A stretch of 23,248 nt of DNA from an uncultured SAR324 cluster bacterium (GTDB lineage Bacteria; SAR324; NAC60-12), in assembly GCA_902562015.1 (NCBI GenBank), contig CACERX010000019.1, positions 1 through 23,248 on the forward strand, written 5' to 3'. The notes under the pieces are model-generated. The model ran no database searches. It was not told the origin of the DNA and saw only the letters and a program-made list of their open reading frames with translations. Within the stretch, counting starts at the first letter, position 1. The number at the start of each line of letters is the position of its first letter. The translations under genes were made by a program, and so were the position numbers. Shown piece by piece: positions 1 to 7,994 of the stretch.

Positions 1-974
1 CAACCGGTGCGGTAGGTAATGAATTTCTAAAACTGTTAGAAGCACGTGAATTCCCTGTAAAAAACTTAAGATTGCTTGCTTCAGCGCGATCAATTGGAAA
101 GAAGCTGGAATTTCTAGGTGAAAAAATCCCGGTAGAGCAATTAACATCAAAATCTTTCAGTGGGGTTGACTTAGCATTTTTTTCTGCAGGTCGCGAAAGT
201 AGCAAAGTCTATATTCCACATGCTGTGGAATCCGGAACTGTTGTAATTGATAACAGCAGTGCTTTCAGAATGGATCCGGAAGTGCCTTTAGTTGTTCCAG
301 AAATAAATCCTGAAAGTGCTTTTAAACATAAAGGTATAATAGCTAATCCAAACTGCTCAACTATCCAGATGGTGGTTGCGTTGAATCCTCTTCACAAGGC
401 AGCGGTAGTTAATCGTGTCGTAGTTTCCACTTATCAATCCACAGCAGGTGCCGGTGCAAAAGGAATGAATGAACTAATTAACCAAACACGTGCTTGGGCA
501 AATGGAGATACCTTGGAGATTTCATCCTTCCCGTCACAAATTTTATTTAATCTGTTCCCACACGTAGACATTTTTATGGAAAACGGTTACACAAAGGAAG
601 AGATGAAAATGGTTAATGAAACAAAAAAGATTATGAATGCACCTAATATGGGGATTTCTGCAACTTGTGTGAGAGTCCCTGTATTGAGGTCCCATTCAGA
701 AGCAGTATGGATAGAAACTGAAAAAAAAATTACTCCAGATGAAGCTAGGAAAATTCTAAAAAAGGCTCCAGGATTAATAGTACGTGATGAGCCTGAAAAC
801 GGTGGATATCCCATGCCTTGGGATGTTGACAAAACAGTCGAAACTTTTGTGGGAAGAATCAGAGAGGATTTTTCTCACCCAAAAGGTCTTACTTTCTGGG
901 TCGTTGCAGATAACCTTAATAAAGGAGCCGCACTCAACTCGATACAAATTGCGGAAGTACTGGAAGCTGATTAA
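1..974 (+). CDS. asd: Aspartate-semialdehyde dehydrogenase, 5' end cut by window edge
   Basis: This enzyme reduces aspartyl-4-phosphate to aspartate semialdehyde with NADPH, the branch point to lysine/diaminopimelate, threonine and methionine. The reading frame is open from the first base (first full codon at position 3), so the TTG at 72 is not the start. The visible N-terminus reads TGAVGNEFLKLLEAREFPV, the end of the NADP-binding G-x-x-G-x-x-G loop, so only about ten residues are missing. The catalytic cysteine lies in NPNCSTIQ (Cys codon 354-356). A glycine-rich QSTAGAGAKG segment and the substrate-binding RSHSEAV motif follow in the usual order. About 323 residues are visible, close to the normal length of roughly 340. 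The next gene, a FecR-domain protein, lies 80 bp downstream and has no obvious link to amino-acid synthesis. Confidence 0.95.
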   Translation, partial: TGAVGNEFLKLLEAREFPVKNLRLLASARSIGKKLEFLGEKIPVEQLTSKSFSGVDLAFFSAGRESSKVYIPHAVESGTVVIDNSSAFRMDPEVPLVVPEINPESAFKHKGIIANPNCSTIQMVVALNPLHKAAVVNRVVVSTYQSTAGAGAKGMNELINQTRAWANGDTLEISSFPSQILFNLFPHVDIFMENGYTKEEMKMVNETKKIMNAPNMGISATCVRVPVLRSHSEAVWIETEKKITPDEARKILKKAPGLIVRDEPENGGYPMPWDVDKTVETFVGRIREDFSHPKGLTFWVVADNLNKGAALNSIQIAEVLEAD

Positions 975-1054
975 TTAGACAAGTTTTGAGGAATTTTAAT
1001 ATCTTGCACGTTTAACGTGATGGATACATTAAAACGAAAAATGAATTAAATATT

Positions 1055-2044
1055 ATGCGATTTTTCTATTCCTTAAAAAAAACCCTGATAATTGCTGCAT
1101 TTTGTTTTTGCTCACAGTTTGCTTTAGCTCAAAACATTGGACCAGCTGTAGCCACCCTCCTACAGCTTGATGGTAACGTGGAGGCTATAACAGTCAAATC
1201 CCCAAAAGGACGCAGAGGCATCAACGGTATGCTTTTGTTTTCTGGCGATAAAATCAGCACTGCAGAAAATTCCAAAGCAACTATTGAATACCGTGACGGT
1301 TCAAGAGTACGCCTGTTTGAGAACTCTCAATTGGTACTGAATTTTTCCGAAGAACAGGCTACCAGCAAACGCACTTTCAATTTTCAAATCTCTCTAAACA
1401 AGGGATCTCTTCGTGGAAGATTCTTGAAAGGACTTCAGAGTACAAGAATACGTACCCCCACAGCCCAAATTGGAGTCAAGGGAACTACCCTCAGGGTAAA
1501 AGAGCTTGATAATAGGGCTACGGTATCTATAACAGAAGGCCAGGTTGAAATCAGCAATCTCACTTCAAGAACCATACTTAATCCTGGACAATGGCTGAAT
1601 GATTTTAGTCGTACAGAAGATTTAACAAAAAAAGTATCCCATATGCCTAACATTTTACATATCAAAACACTTGATTATGACCTTGATTTTCGGAATGGCA
1701 AATCAAAAAATTTGAAGTTTAGTGTTCAACTCCAACATGACATCAGTGGCAAATCTGTTGCGAGGAGCGGAGTAGTAATGTTTGAAAGTGATTATTATAG
1801 TATCCGTCTGCCTAAAAGTTTCATGCTGGATAAAAAAGGATTTGCACGAGTACTTGTAGGAATTGATCCACCGAGACTAATAGAGCCAGAATTTAAAGGG
1901 CTTATAACCATACGCGCATTCATGGACCAGGATGGCTTTGATGATGTTGCTGAAGGTAGTTTGGTCCTGAAGATAATTAATGCTGGAAAAAAAAGAACAC
2001 TGCTTATTAATCCTGAAGGAGGTGTGATAAAAAAAGATAATTAA
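1055..2044 (+). CDS. Secreted FecR-domain protein
   Basis: The 329-residue protein begins with a clear signal peptide: a basic start, a hydrophobic core and a cleavage site after FALA, around residue 25. A FecR domain (roughly residues 35-170) follows, recognisable from the stretch running from the DKISTAENSKATIEYRDGSRVRL strand region through the TPTAQIGVKGTTLRV strand to the VSITEGQVEISN strand. The C-terminal half (about 195-329) is beta-rich and I do not recognise it. Classical FecR proteins carry a cytoplasmic anti-sigma segment and a transmembrane helix before this domain. Here neither is present and no sigma factor is adjacent, so this is more likely a free-standing envelope or surface protein than a sigma regulator. 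The ATG has no strong Shine-Dalgarno. Its function is unknown. Confidence 0.8.
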   Translation: MRFFYSLKKTLIIAAFCFCSQFALAQNIGPAVATLLQLDGNVEAITVKSPKGRRGINGMLLFSGDKISTAENSKATIEYRDGSRVRLFENSQLVLNFSEEQATSKRTFNFQISLNKGSLRGRFLKGLQSTRIRTPTAQIGVKGTTLRVKELDNRATVSITEGQVEISNLTSRTILNPGQWLNDFSRTEDLTKKVSHMPNILHIKTLDYDLDFRNGKSKNLKFSVQLQHDISGKSVARSGVVMFESDYYSIRLPKSFMLDKKGFARVLVGIDPPRLIEPEFKGLITIRAFMDQDGFDDVAEGSLVLKIINAGKKRTLLINPEGGVIKKDN

Positions 2045-2094
2045 AAGTAATTCTCTAAAGCTTTGACCAGTAGAAAAAATATAATCTGTGAATT

Positions 2095-2118
2095 TTTCAA
2101 AAACATATTGAAATTTTT
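2095..2118. terminator. Weak AT-only hairpin between convergent genes
   Basis: TTTCAA (2095-2100) and TTGAAA (2108-2113) form a 6-bp stem with a 7-nt loop, followed by a T run. It lies between the convergent FecR-domain and permease genes, where a bidirectional terminator would be expected. The stem has a single G:C pair, so the call is weak. Confidence 0.25.
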
Positions 2119-2131
2119 CCTTAACAAAATT

Positions 2132-3022
2132 TTATTCAGATCTTGTGAGCATGAAAACAGTCGTGCTAACAATTAAGATGCCTCCGACTAATGTCTGAAA
2201 TGAAGGAACTTCTCCAAGAAGGAAAAGTGCAAACACAATAGCACATACAGGTTCAAGTCCCGCAATGAGCATGCTGACTGTTTGAGCTTGCAAATTTTTC
2301 AGGCCGTTTATAAGTAGCACATGTCCTCCAACAGTACAAACCACACCAAGAATTAACAATAATGTCCAATCTGCAGTTGTAAGCACCCATGATTCAGAAA
2401 AAGACCAGGGCAGGAGAACCAATGCTGCAAATCCATTCTGCCAGCACGTGAGAAGCAACGGAGAATGGTGACGCACATGCCCTCTATTCATAAGTGTAAG
2501 CAGGGCAAAACCCAGACCTCCACCAAGCCCCCAAAGTACTCCTTGTATTACTGATCCCGAAATAACACCATCAGAATTCTCTGGTGAAGAGGTAGCCATC
2601 AAGGCCAGACCGAGAATCACAACGAATACCGCTGAAACGTTTCTTTTAATGAGTTTTTCTTGAAAAAATATCGGTTCAAGAAATGTTGTAAACAGGGGGT
2701 AGCTTGCAAATGTAAGCAAACCAATTGCAACTGTAGAAACCTGAATTGATTTAAAGAATGCTATCCAGTGCACTCCAAGAATGATTCCACAAAGTACAAG
2801 TCTTAACCATTCACGAAAATTGCTAAAAATGATCTTTTTGCGCAGAAAAAGCAGTACAAGCAATAATGCTCCAAAGGCAAATACTGTCCTTCCCTGAACA
2901 ATTAATAATGGAGAATGAGAAATAAATTTTCCGAAAAGACCTGTAAGGCTGACAAAAGGGAGGGCCACTAAAACACTGATAATCCCATTCCGATAAGAAG
3001 CACCAGTCGCATTGTATGACAT
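2132..3022 (-). CDS. EamA/DMT-family permease, substrate unknown
   Basis: This 296-residue integral membrane protein has about ten hydrophobic helices arranged as two similar halves of about five, the hallmark of EamA-type drug/metabolite transporters (RhaT/YdcZ relatives). The first repeat opens with VALPFVSLTGLFGKF and contains the typical GIILGVHWIAFFKSIQVSTVAIGLLTFASYPLFT pattern region. The second repeat ends in AGLEPVCAIVFALFLLGEVPSF, a very common EamA signature with the conserved Glu-Pro. Members export amino acids, nucleotides or other metabolites, but the substrate cannot be read from sequence. It starts 11 bp after the mnmG stop on the same strand and is probably co-transcribed with it. 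The functional pairing is likely accidental. Confidence 0.88.
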   Translation of the reverse strand: MSYNATGASYRNGIISVLVALPFVSLTGLFGKFISHSPLLIVQGRTVFAFGALLLVLLFLRKKIIFSNFREWLRLVLCGIILGVHWIAFFKSIQVSTVAIGLLTFASYPLFTTFLEPIFFQEKLIKRNVSAVFVVILGLALMATSSPENSDGVISGSVIQGVLWGLGGGLGFALLTLMNRGHVRHHSPLLLTCWQNGFAALVLLPWSFSESWVLTTADWTLLLILGVVCTVGGHVLLINGLKNLQAQTVSMLIAGLEPVCAIVFALFLLGEVPSFQTLVGGILIVSTTVFMLTRSE

Positions 3023-3033
3023 TTATCAGCAGC

Positions 3034-4932
3034 TCAAGCAACTTTTCTGGTACGCAAATGTACCCGCAAGATCGTAATTGCAGCAGGAGTCATCCCAGTT
3101 ATCCTGCTGGCTTGACCTAAAGTGTCTGGTTTTGATTTTTCCAGAATTTCAATAACCTCCGTTGATAATCCCGGAATTCTGGATAACTCAATGTCATCTG
3201 GTATAAATATACGGTCGAGTAGGTTAATTTGTTTTAGTTCCTGGTTTTGGCGTGCAAGGTAACCTGAATATTTTATATTGACTTCAACTTGTTCCCGAAC
3301 TGATTCTGAATATGAGCCCCAGGATATTTTACCGCTGAGGAAATTACATTCTTGTAGTTTTTCAATATTTAATTTTGGCCTTTTAAGCAAATCATAAACC
3401 TTAACCGAATTTTTGAGAGGAGATTCACCCAGCATTTTCATTTCATTCTGTACAGATATGCTGGGAGTAATTTTTTCGGTTTTTACTTTACCTGTTAAAC
3501 TAAATATTTCCCGCTCTTTTTGTTTAAATTGGAGATAATAACTCTTTGGGAGAAGTCCAAGTTCCCAACCTTTCTTACTTAAACGAGTATCTGCGTTATC
3601 TTCACGCAAATGCAACCTATACTCTGCTCTTGATGTAAACATCCTGTAAGGCTCTGCAACTCCCCGCGTCACTAAGTCATCAATCATTACACCAATATAT
3701 GCTTCATTGCGCTTCAGTATAAAAGGCTGTTTTTTTCGCACCTTCAAAACAGCATTTATGCCTGCCATCAACCCCTGCGCGGCAGCCTCTTCATAACCAG
3801 TTGTTCCATTGATTTGTCCTGCGAGATAAAGATTCTTAACGTTTTTTAGTTCAAGAGTTGCTTTTAATTGAGTTGGATTAACCATGTCGTATTCAATGGC
3901 ATATCCCGGCTGCAATATTTCAACTTCTTCCAAGCCTTCAATGCTTCTTAGAAAATCATTCTGAACATCAACAGGCAGACTTGTAGAAAGTCCATTGGGA
4001 TAAATCATAATACATTCCTCTGAATATCCCATCGGTTCCATGAAAACCTGGTGACGTTTTTTGTCAGCAAATTTGACAATTTTATCTTCGATCGATGGAC
4101 AGTAACGCGGACCAATACCGGTTATTTTACCGCCGTAAAGTGCTGATCTCCCTAAATTATCCTGAATTATCCGGTGTGTTTTTTCATTTGTGTAGGCAAT
4201 ATGACATTCCACCTGAGGTAGTAGAATTTCTGAATCCCAGAATGAAAATTTTTTAGGCTTTTCATCTCCAGGCTGTATAGCCATTTTATTCCAGTCAATG
4301 CTTCGACTATCCAGTCGTGCCGGTGTACCTGTTTTCATTCTTCCAAGCTGCAGAGACTGATTGCAAAGTGACAATGAAAGTTTTTTTACTGACGGTTCAG
4401 AATCTCTTCCTGCTTCCACTCGGTCTTGCCCGCGGTGAATCAAACCATTCAGGAAAGTACCTGCGGTTATAATAACTGTTTCTCCAATGTACTCTCCATT
4501 ATTAGTCCGAAGTCCAATAACCTGATTGCCTTGCACCAATAATTCTTCTGCAACTCCTTCTATAATAATTAGTCCAGTCTGATTTTCCAGTTTATGCCTC
4601 ATTACTTTTTTGTATGCAAGATAATCAGACTGACAGCGGGATCCTCTAGTTGCAGCACCACGAGAGACATTCAACACACGAAAATGTATCCCAGTAGCAT
4701 CAGCTACCTTCCCCATTTCTCCACCAATTGCATCTATTTCTTTGACCAAATGTCCTTTCCCAATCCCACCAATTGCAGGATTACATGACATTTGTGCAAT
4801 CGTTTCTCGTGAATGAGTAATCAGAAGTGTTTCTGCTCCCATTCTTGATGAAGCTAAAGCAGCCTCACAGCCCGCATGTCCTCCACCAATTACTATGACT
4901 TCATGTTTTTTCGAGTTAAATTTCATCGACAT
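3034..4932 (-). CDS. mnmG: tRNA uridine-5-carboxymethylaminomethyl synthesis enzyme MnmG (GidA)
   Basis: MnmG is an FAD protein that, with the GTPase MnmE, installs the carboxymethylaminomethyl group on U34 of certain tRNAs in the cytoplasm. The 632-residue length is typical. The N-terminus has the dinucleotide-binding fold, [19 protein letters not shown], followed by the [21 protein letters not shown] family signature and the [12 protein letters not shown] segment. The C-terminus holds the YSGYLARQ segment and the IPGLSTEV/[20 protein letters not shown] helical MnmE-binding region. It starts at an ATG without an obvious Shine-Dalgarno; a second ATG lies two codons in. It is 117 bp downstream of adk and 11 bp upstream of the permease gene. 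mnmE is not in the window, and no DnaA-box cluster typical of a gidA-linked origin was seen. Confidence 0.96.
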   Translation of the reverse strand: MSMKFNSKKHEVIVIGGGHAGCEAALASSRMGAETLLITHSRETIAQMSCNPAIGGIGKGHLVKEIDAIGGEMGKVADATGIHFRVLNVSRGAATRGSRCQSDYLAYKKVMRHKLENQTGLIIIEGVAEELLVQGNQVIGLRTNNGEYIGETVIITAGTFLNGLIHRGQDRVEAGRDSEPSVKKLSLSLCNQSLQLGRMKTGTPARLDSRSIDWNKMAIQPGDEKPKKFSFWDSEILLPQVECHIAYTNEKTHRIIQDNLGRSALYGGKITGIGPRYCPSIEDKIVKFADKKRHQVFMEPMGYSEECIMIYPNGLSTSLPVDVQNDFLRSIEGLEEVEILQPGYAIEYDMVNPTQLKATLELKNVKNLYLAGQINGTTGYEEAAAQGLMAGINAVLKVRKKQPFILKRNEAYIGVMIDDLVTRGVAEPYRMFTSRAEYRLHLREDNADTRLSKKGWELGLLPKSYYLQFKQKEREIFSLTGKVKTEKITPSISVQNEMKMLGESPLKNSVKVYDLLKRPKLNIEKLQECNFLSGKISWGSYSESVREQVEVNIKYSGYLARQNQELKQINLLDRIFIPDDIELSRIPGLSTEVIEILEKSKPDTLGQASRITGMTPAAITILRVHLRTRKVA

Positions 4933-5049
4933 AGCAACTTAGAGCAGACTTGCTGAATCTTTTTTACAATTCCCAAATTAAATTTTTTAAAAAAATGTTT
5001 GTATGGTGAATGTTATTAGCATAATGCTTAAATTTTCAAAATTTAATTT

Positions 5050-5715
5050 CTAGGCAGGAACCGCGTTTAGTGTTTGTTTTATCTTGGTATAAATATTTTC
5101 CGGTGATCCAGTGCCGTCAATCTCTTTTAACAAACCATCTTTCTTATAGTATTCCACAAGAGGTTCAGTTAGCTCATAGTATGTTTTTAGTCTTGATTCT
5201 ACAATTTCTTCTTTGTCATCTTCACGCTGTACTAACTTTTCTCCGGTAATATCATCTTTCCCTACTGTTTTTGGAGGATTAAACTCAATGTTGTAGCTTC
5301 TACCACTTTTTATATGAAAACGTCTACCTGCAATCCTTCTCACTAGCATATCTTCAGGGACGCATAGTCTGATTACTACATCAATTTTCTGATTACGATC
5401 TGAAAGGATTTGATTCAATTTTTCAGCCTGAGCAAGTGTACGAGGGAAACCATCAAGCATATATCCACGTTCACATTCCTTACTGAAAATTCTTTCCCTT
5501 ACTATACCAATCACTATTTCATCAGATACAAGTTCACCTTTGTCGATAATCGATTTTGCCTCTACTCCAATCTCTGTACCCTTGTTGATAGCTGCACGTA
5601 GCATGTCTCCTGTGGAAAGCTGTACAAATCCGTATTCATTTATTAATTTTTGAGCCTGAGTGCCTTTCCCGCATCCTGGAGGACCAAGCAAAATTATTTG
5701 AATGTGTTTTTTCAT
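5050..5715 (-). CDS. adk: Adenylate kinase
   Basis: Adenylate kinase interconverts ATP + AMP and 2 ADP in the cytoplasm. The P-loop GPPGCGKGT occupies residues 11-19. The AMP-binding segments STGDMLRAA and DGFPRTLAQA follow, then the long LID domain beginning GRRFHIKSGRSYNIEFNPP and ending in LVQREDD, and the C-terminal SRLKTYYELTEPL. At 221 residues it is a normal long-form enzyme. The LID lacks the four-cysteine zinc site found in many Gram-positive enzymes and uses the polar network typical of Gram-negatives. It lies in the minus-strand run, with 248 bp of AT-rich DNA upstream, so it may have its own promoter. Confidence 0.96.
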   Translation of the reverse strand: MKKHIQIILLGPPGCGKGTQAQKLINEYGFVQLSTGDMLRAAINKGTEIGVEAKSIIDKGELVSDEIVIGIVRERIFSKECERGYMLDGFPRTLAQAEKLNQILSDRNQKIDVVIRLCVPEDMLVRRIAGRRFHIKSGRSYNIEFNPPKTVGKDDITGEKLVQREDDKEEIVESRLKTYYELTEPLVEYYKKDGLLKEIDGTGSPENIYTKIKQTLNAVPA

Positions 5716-5963
5716 CTGGGGAAATGGATCATATAATGAGTTATATGTAGAAACTTTAAAAAATTTGAATGTTTATTTTACTGCTTATACTTAGAAAAAA
5801 TTTAATTTTAATTGCAGAATTTAAAGTAAAGTGATTTAAATAATAGATCATTTTAAAAAAGTTAATTTAGATAACAATTAATAACAACTTAAGTTTTAAT
5901 AGAAAACTGTTATCAATGTTATAAGGTTTAAAACAAATAACAATTAAAATTCTTTTTTAATCT
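5716..5963. other. AT-rich gene-free gap upstream of adk
   Basis: This 248-bp stretch separates the SDR gene from adk and holds no plausible ORF. It contains an 11-bp direct repeat, ATAACAATTAA, at 5871-5881 and 5937-5947, and an interrupted inverted repeat GATAACA / TGTTATC. On the minus strand a poor promoter-like pair, TTCAAA, 18 nt, TATAAC, lies shortly before adk. I see no RNA gene. Confidence 0.4.
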
Positions 5964-6677
5964 TCATACGGGTTCAGAAACGCAATTCATTAAAATTTCT
6001 GGAACATTTGATTCATTAGGTAGTAAAAGCAGAGTACTGACTATTCGGGCAATATCTTGAGGACGAGACATAATTCCCTGATTAACATTCGGAGCATGAA
6101 TTTCTGTCATTTTAGACTGCACATATCCGGGGCAAACAGCTGTTACCCTGATCCCATCTTCCCAGCCCTGTATCCTGGCAGTATGAGAGGCTGCTAGTGC
6201 AGCATATTTACTCATTGAATATCCCACCCAGTTTCCTTTTACTCTTTTTCCGGACATAGAGATAATATCAATCACCCGTCCTGAACCAGATTTACGCAAA
6301 TAGGGAAACACAAGGCGAGTTAAACGAAGCGGAGCTTTGGCATTTACTTCCCACATTTCATCTAGTAATTCTTCTGAATCATCCTCAAGTCCGATGCTGT
6401 GCAAAACTCCTGCATTGTTTATCAGCACATCTATTCTTCCAAAATGTTTTATTGTTTTGTCTATCCAAGATTTCGCACTTTGAGGAACTTTTGCATCATA
6501 GGCATTACAGATTAGTTGTGTTTCCGGTACTGATGAAAGTGATCTGGGAAGACTATCGATATTTCTTATGCCAATACTTAGAAAATATCCTTCCTCAGAA
6601 AGTTTTTCTGCAATGACTTTTCCGATTCCACGGTTTGCTCCAGAAATCATTGCAACTTTTTTATCTGTATATTTCAT
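5964..6677 (-). CDS. Short-chain dehydrogenase/reductase (SDR), substrate unknown
   Basis: This is a classical SDR of 237 residues that would catalyse NAD(P)-dependent oxidation or reduction in the cytoplasm. The cofactor loop SGANRGIG is at residues 12-19 and the structural NNAG at about 87-90. The active site consists of Ser140 and the Y-x-x-x-K pair Tyr153/Lys157 (YSMSK), and ends with the usual CPGYVQSKM segment. An Arg two residues after the Gly loop region (GIRN) would favour NADP, but this is only a hint. The gene lies 144 bp after queG and 248 bp before adk on the same strand. Neighbours do not reveal its substrate, and specific names such as FabG cannot be supported. Confidence 0.88.
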   Translation of the reverse strand: MKYTDKKVAMISGANRGIGKVIAEKLSEEGYFLSIGIRNIDSLPRSLSSVPETQLICNAYDAKVPQSAKSWIDKTIKHFGRIDVLINNAGVLHSIGLEDDSEELLDEMWEVNAKAPLRLTRLVFPYLRKSGSGRVIDIISMSGKRVKGNWVGYSMSKYAALAASHTARIQGWEDGIRVTAVCPGYVQSKMTEIHAPNVNQGIMSRPQDIARIVSTLLLLPNESNVPEILMNCVSEPV

Positions 6678-6821
6678 AACTATATGTTTTAGCTATATAG
6701 AGTGGTATTTCATTTCTTTTTTCGGTGCATCTTATAAAAATTTAAAGCAATGCTTTAACTCTAGCTTGTGCAAATGAAGATAGCTTAAGTATTTTAAAAA
6801 TTTGTAATTTTTGAAATTATT

Positions 6822-7994
6822 TCACAAAATTCTTTCGCTTAGAGCCTTTTTAATTTCCCGTAGAACATAAGGATTTTTTTCAGTAAAAATTGCACTTTTC
6901 AGTTCATTCCTAGCCACTTCATTTTTTATACGCCCTAAGGCCCATGCAGAATGACTGCGTACTACAGGTTCAATATCATGAAGTCCAATACTCAGGGCCG
7001 GGATGGCATCTGAATGAGACCAGTTTCCAAGTGCCACGGCAACGTTACGTAATAACCCCATGCGTTTAGTACGTTTGACAGGACTTTTACGAAATCTCTG
7101 GCTGAAAGCTGCCTGATCCAGTTTCATAAATTCTGTAAGATCAACATTAGTATTTTCCTTTCGGGGCTTAAAACCTGGTTCCGCAGATTTTGGAGCATCC
7201 CTATTCCATGGACAAACTTCCTGGCAGATATCACAGCCAAAAATGTGGTTGTCCATCTTAGGTCTCAATTCAGTAGGAATTCCCCCCTTGTTTTCTATTG
7301 TCAGATAGGAAATACAAAGACGAGCATCAATAGTACGGTCCGCTATAATTGCCTTAGTAGGACAGGAATCAATACAGCTGGTACAGGTACCACAGTCAAC
7401 ACGGTTAAATGGATTATCTTCTTTGAGCACAAGGTCAACCAGTATTTCTGCAAGAAAAAACCATGAACCTTTTTCAACATTTATCAAATTGGAATGTTTC
7501 CCAAACCATCCAAGTCCAGCACGATGTGCCACTTCACGTTCCAGAACTGGTCCTGAATCAACAAAACTACGTGTGTGCGCAGCATTTAATTCATTGCGAA
7601 GATAGTATTCCAAAGCTTTCAATTTTGTCTGTATGATTTCGTGATAATCATCACCCCATGCGTATCGGCTGAAACGAGCTTTTGAAGGATCTTGAGTTTC
7701 TGGAGAAGGATTGCCAGTGTTATAGTTAAACCCGAGAGCCACCAGTGATAAAGTTTCTGGGACTACATTGCGAGGATCTTCCTTAAGCTCTGAATGACGT
7801 TCAAGATATTTCATTGATCCGGCATACCCTTTTTTAAGCCAAGCTTTGTAAATTTCAATTGTTTTGCTCCGTGAAACCGGGACTACACCGAACAAATCAA
7901 AACCTAAAGTTAAAGCTTTTTCATGCAGCAGGCTTTTTAGTGTGGCAGGATTCACTTTATTTTTCAGTTTCCCAGGGACCTGGTTGTTTATCAC
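6822..7994 (-). CDS. queG: Epoxyqueuosine reductase QueG
   Basis: QueG performs the last step of queuosine synthesis in tRNA, reducing epoxyqueuosine with a cobalamin cofactor and two [4Fe-4S] clusters. The protein shows the catalytic-Asp segment FVDSGPVLER (Asp146) and a first cluster motif CGTCTSCIDSCP (Cys 201, 204, 207, 211). A second motif GCDICQEVCPWN (Cys 254, 257, 261) follows, and Cys227 is probably the fourth ligand of one cluster. A C-terminal HEAT-like repeat (about 325-375) is typical of the longer QueG form. The 390-residue frame begins with GTG at 7994 and overlaps the 3' end of the ThDP-enzyme gene by 38 bp. A second GTG at 7955, one base past that gene's TAA stop, would give a 377-residue protein still containing every family motif. 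The start is therefore undecided. Confidence 0.93.
   Translation of the reverse strand: MINNQVPGKLKNKVNPATLKSLLHEKALTLGFDLFGVVPVSRSKTIEIYKAWLKKGYAGSMKYLERHSELKEDPRNVVPETLSLVALGFNYNTGNPSPETQDPSKARFSRYAWGDDYHEIIQTKLKALEYYLRNELNAAHTRSFVDSGPVLEREVAHRAGLGWFGKHSNLINVEKGSWFFLAEILVDLVLKEDNPFNRVDCGTCTSCIDSCPTKAIIADRTIDARLCISYLTIENKGGIPTELRPKMDNHIFGCDICQEVCPWNRDAPKSAEPGFKPRKENTNVDLTEFMKLDQAAFSQRFRKSPVKRTKRMGLLRNVAVALGNWSHSDAIPALSIGLHDIEPVVRSHSAWALGRIKNEVARNELKSAIFTEKNPYVLREIKKALSERIL

Noticed and set aside
1007..1019. CACGTTTAACGTG inverted repeat after asd
   Set aside because: The stem leaves a single-base loop and no T run follows, so it is not a terminator. As an operator it is unsupported.
3034..5715. 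Replication origin near mnmG (gidA)
   Set aside because: mnmG is often near oriC, but no DnaA-box cluster, mnmE, parA/parB, rpmH or dnaA was seen in the flanking DNA.
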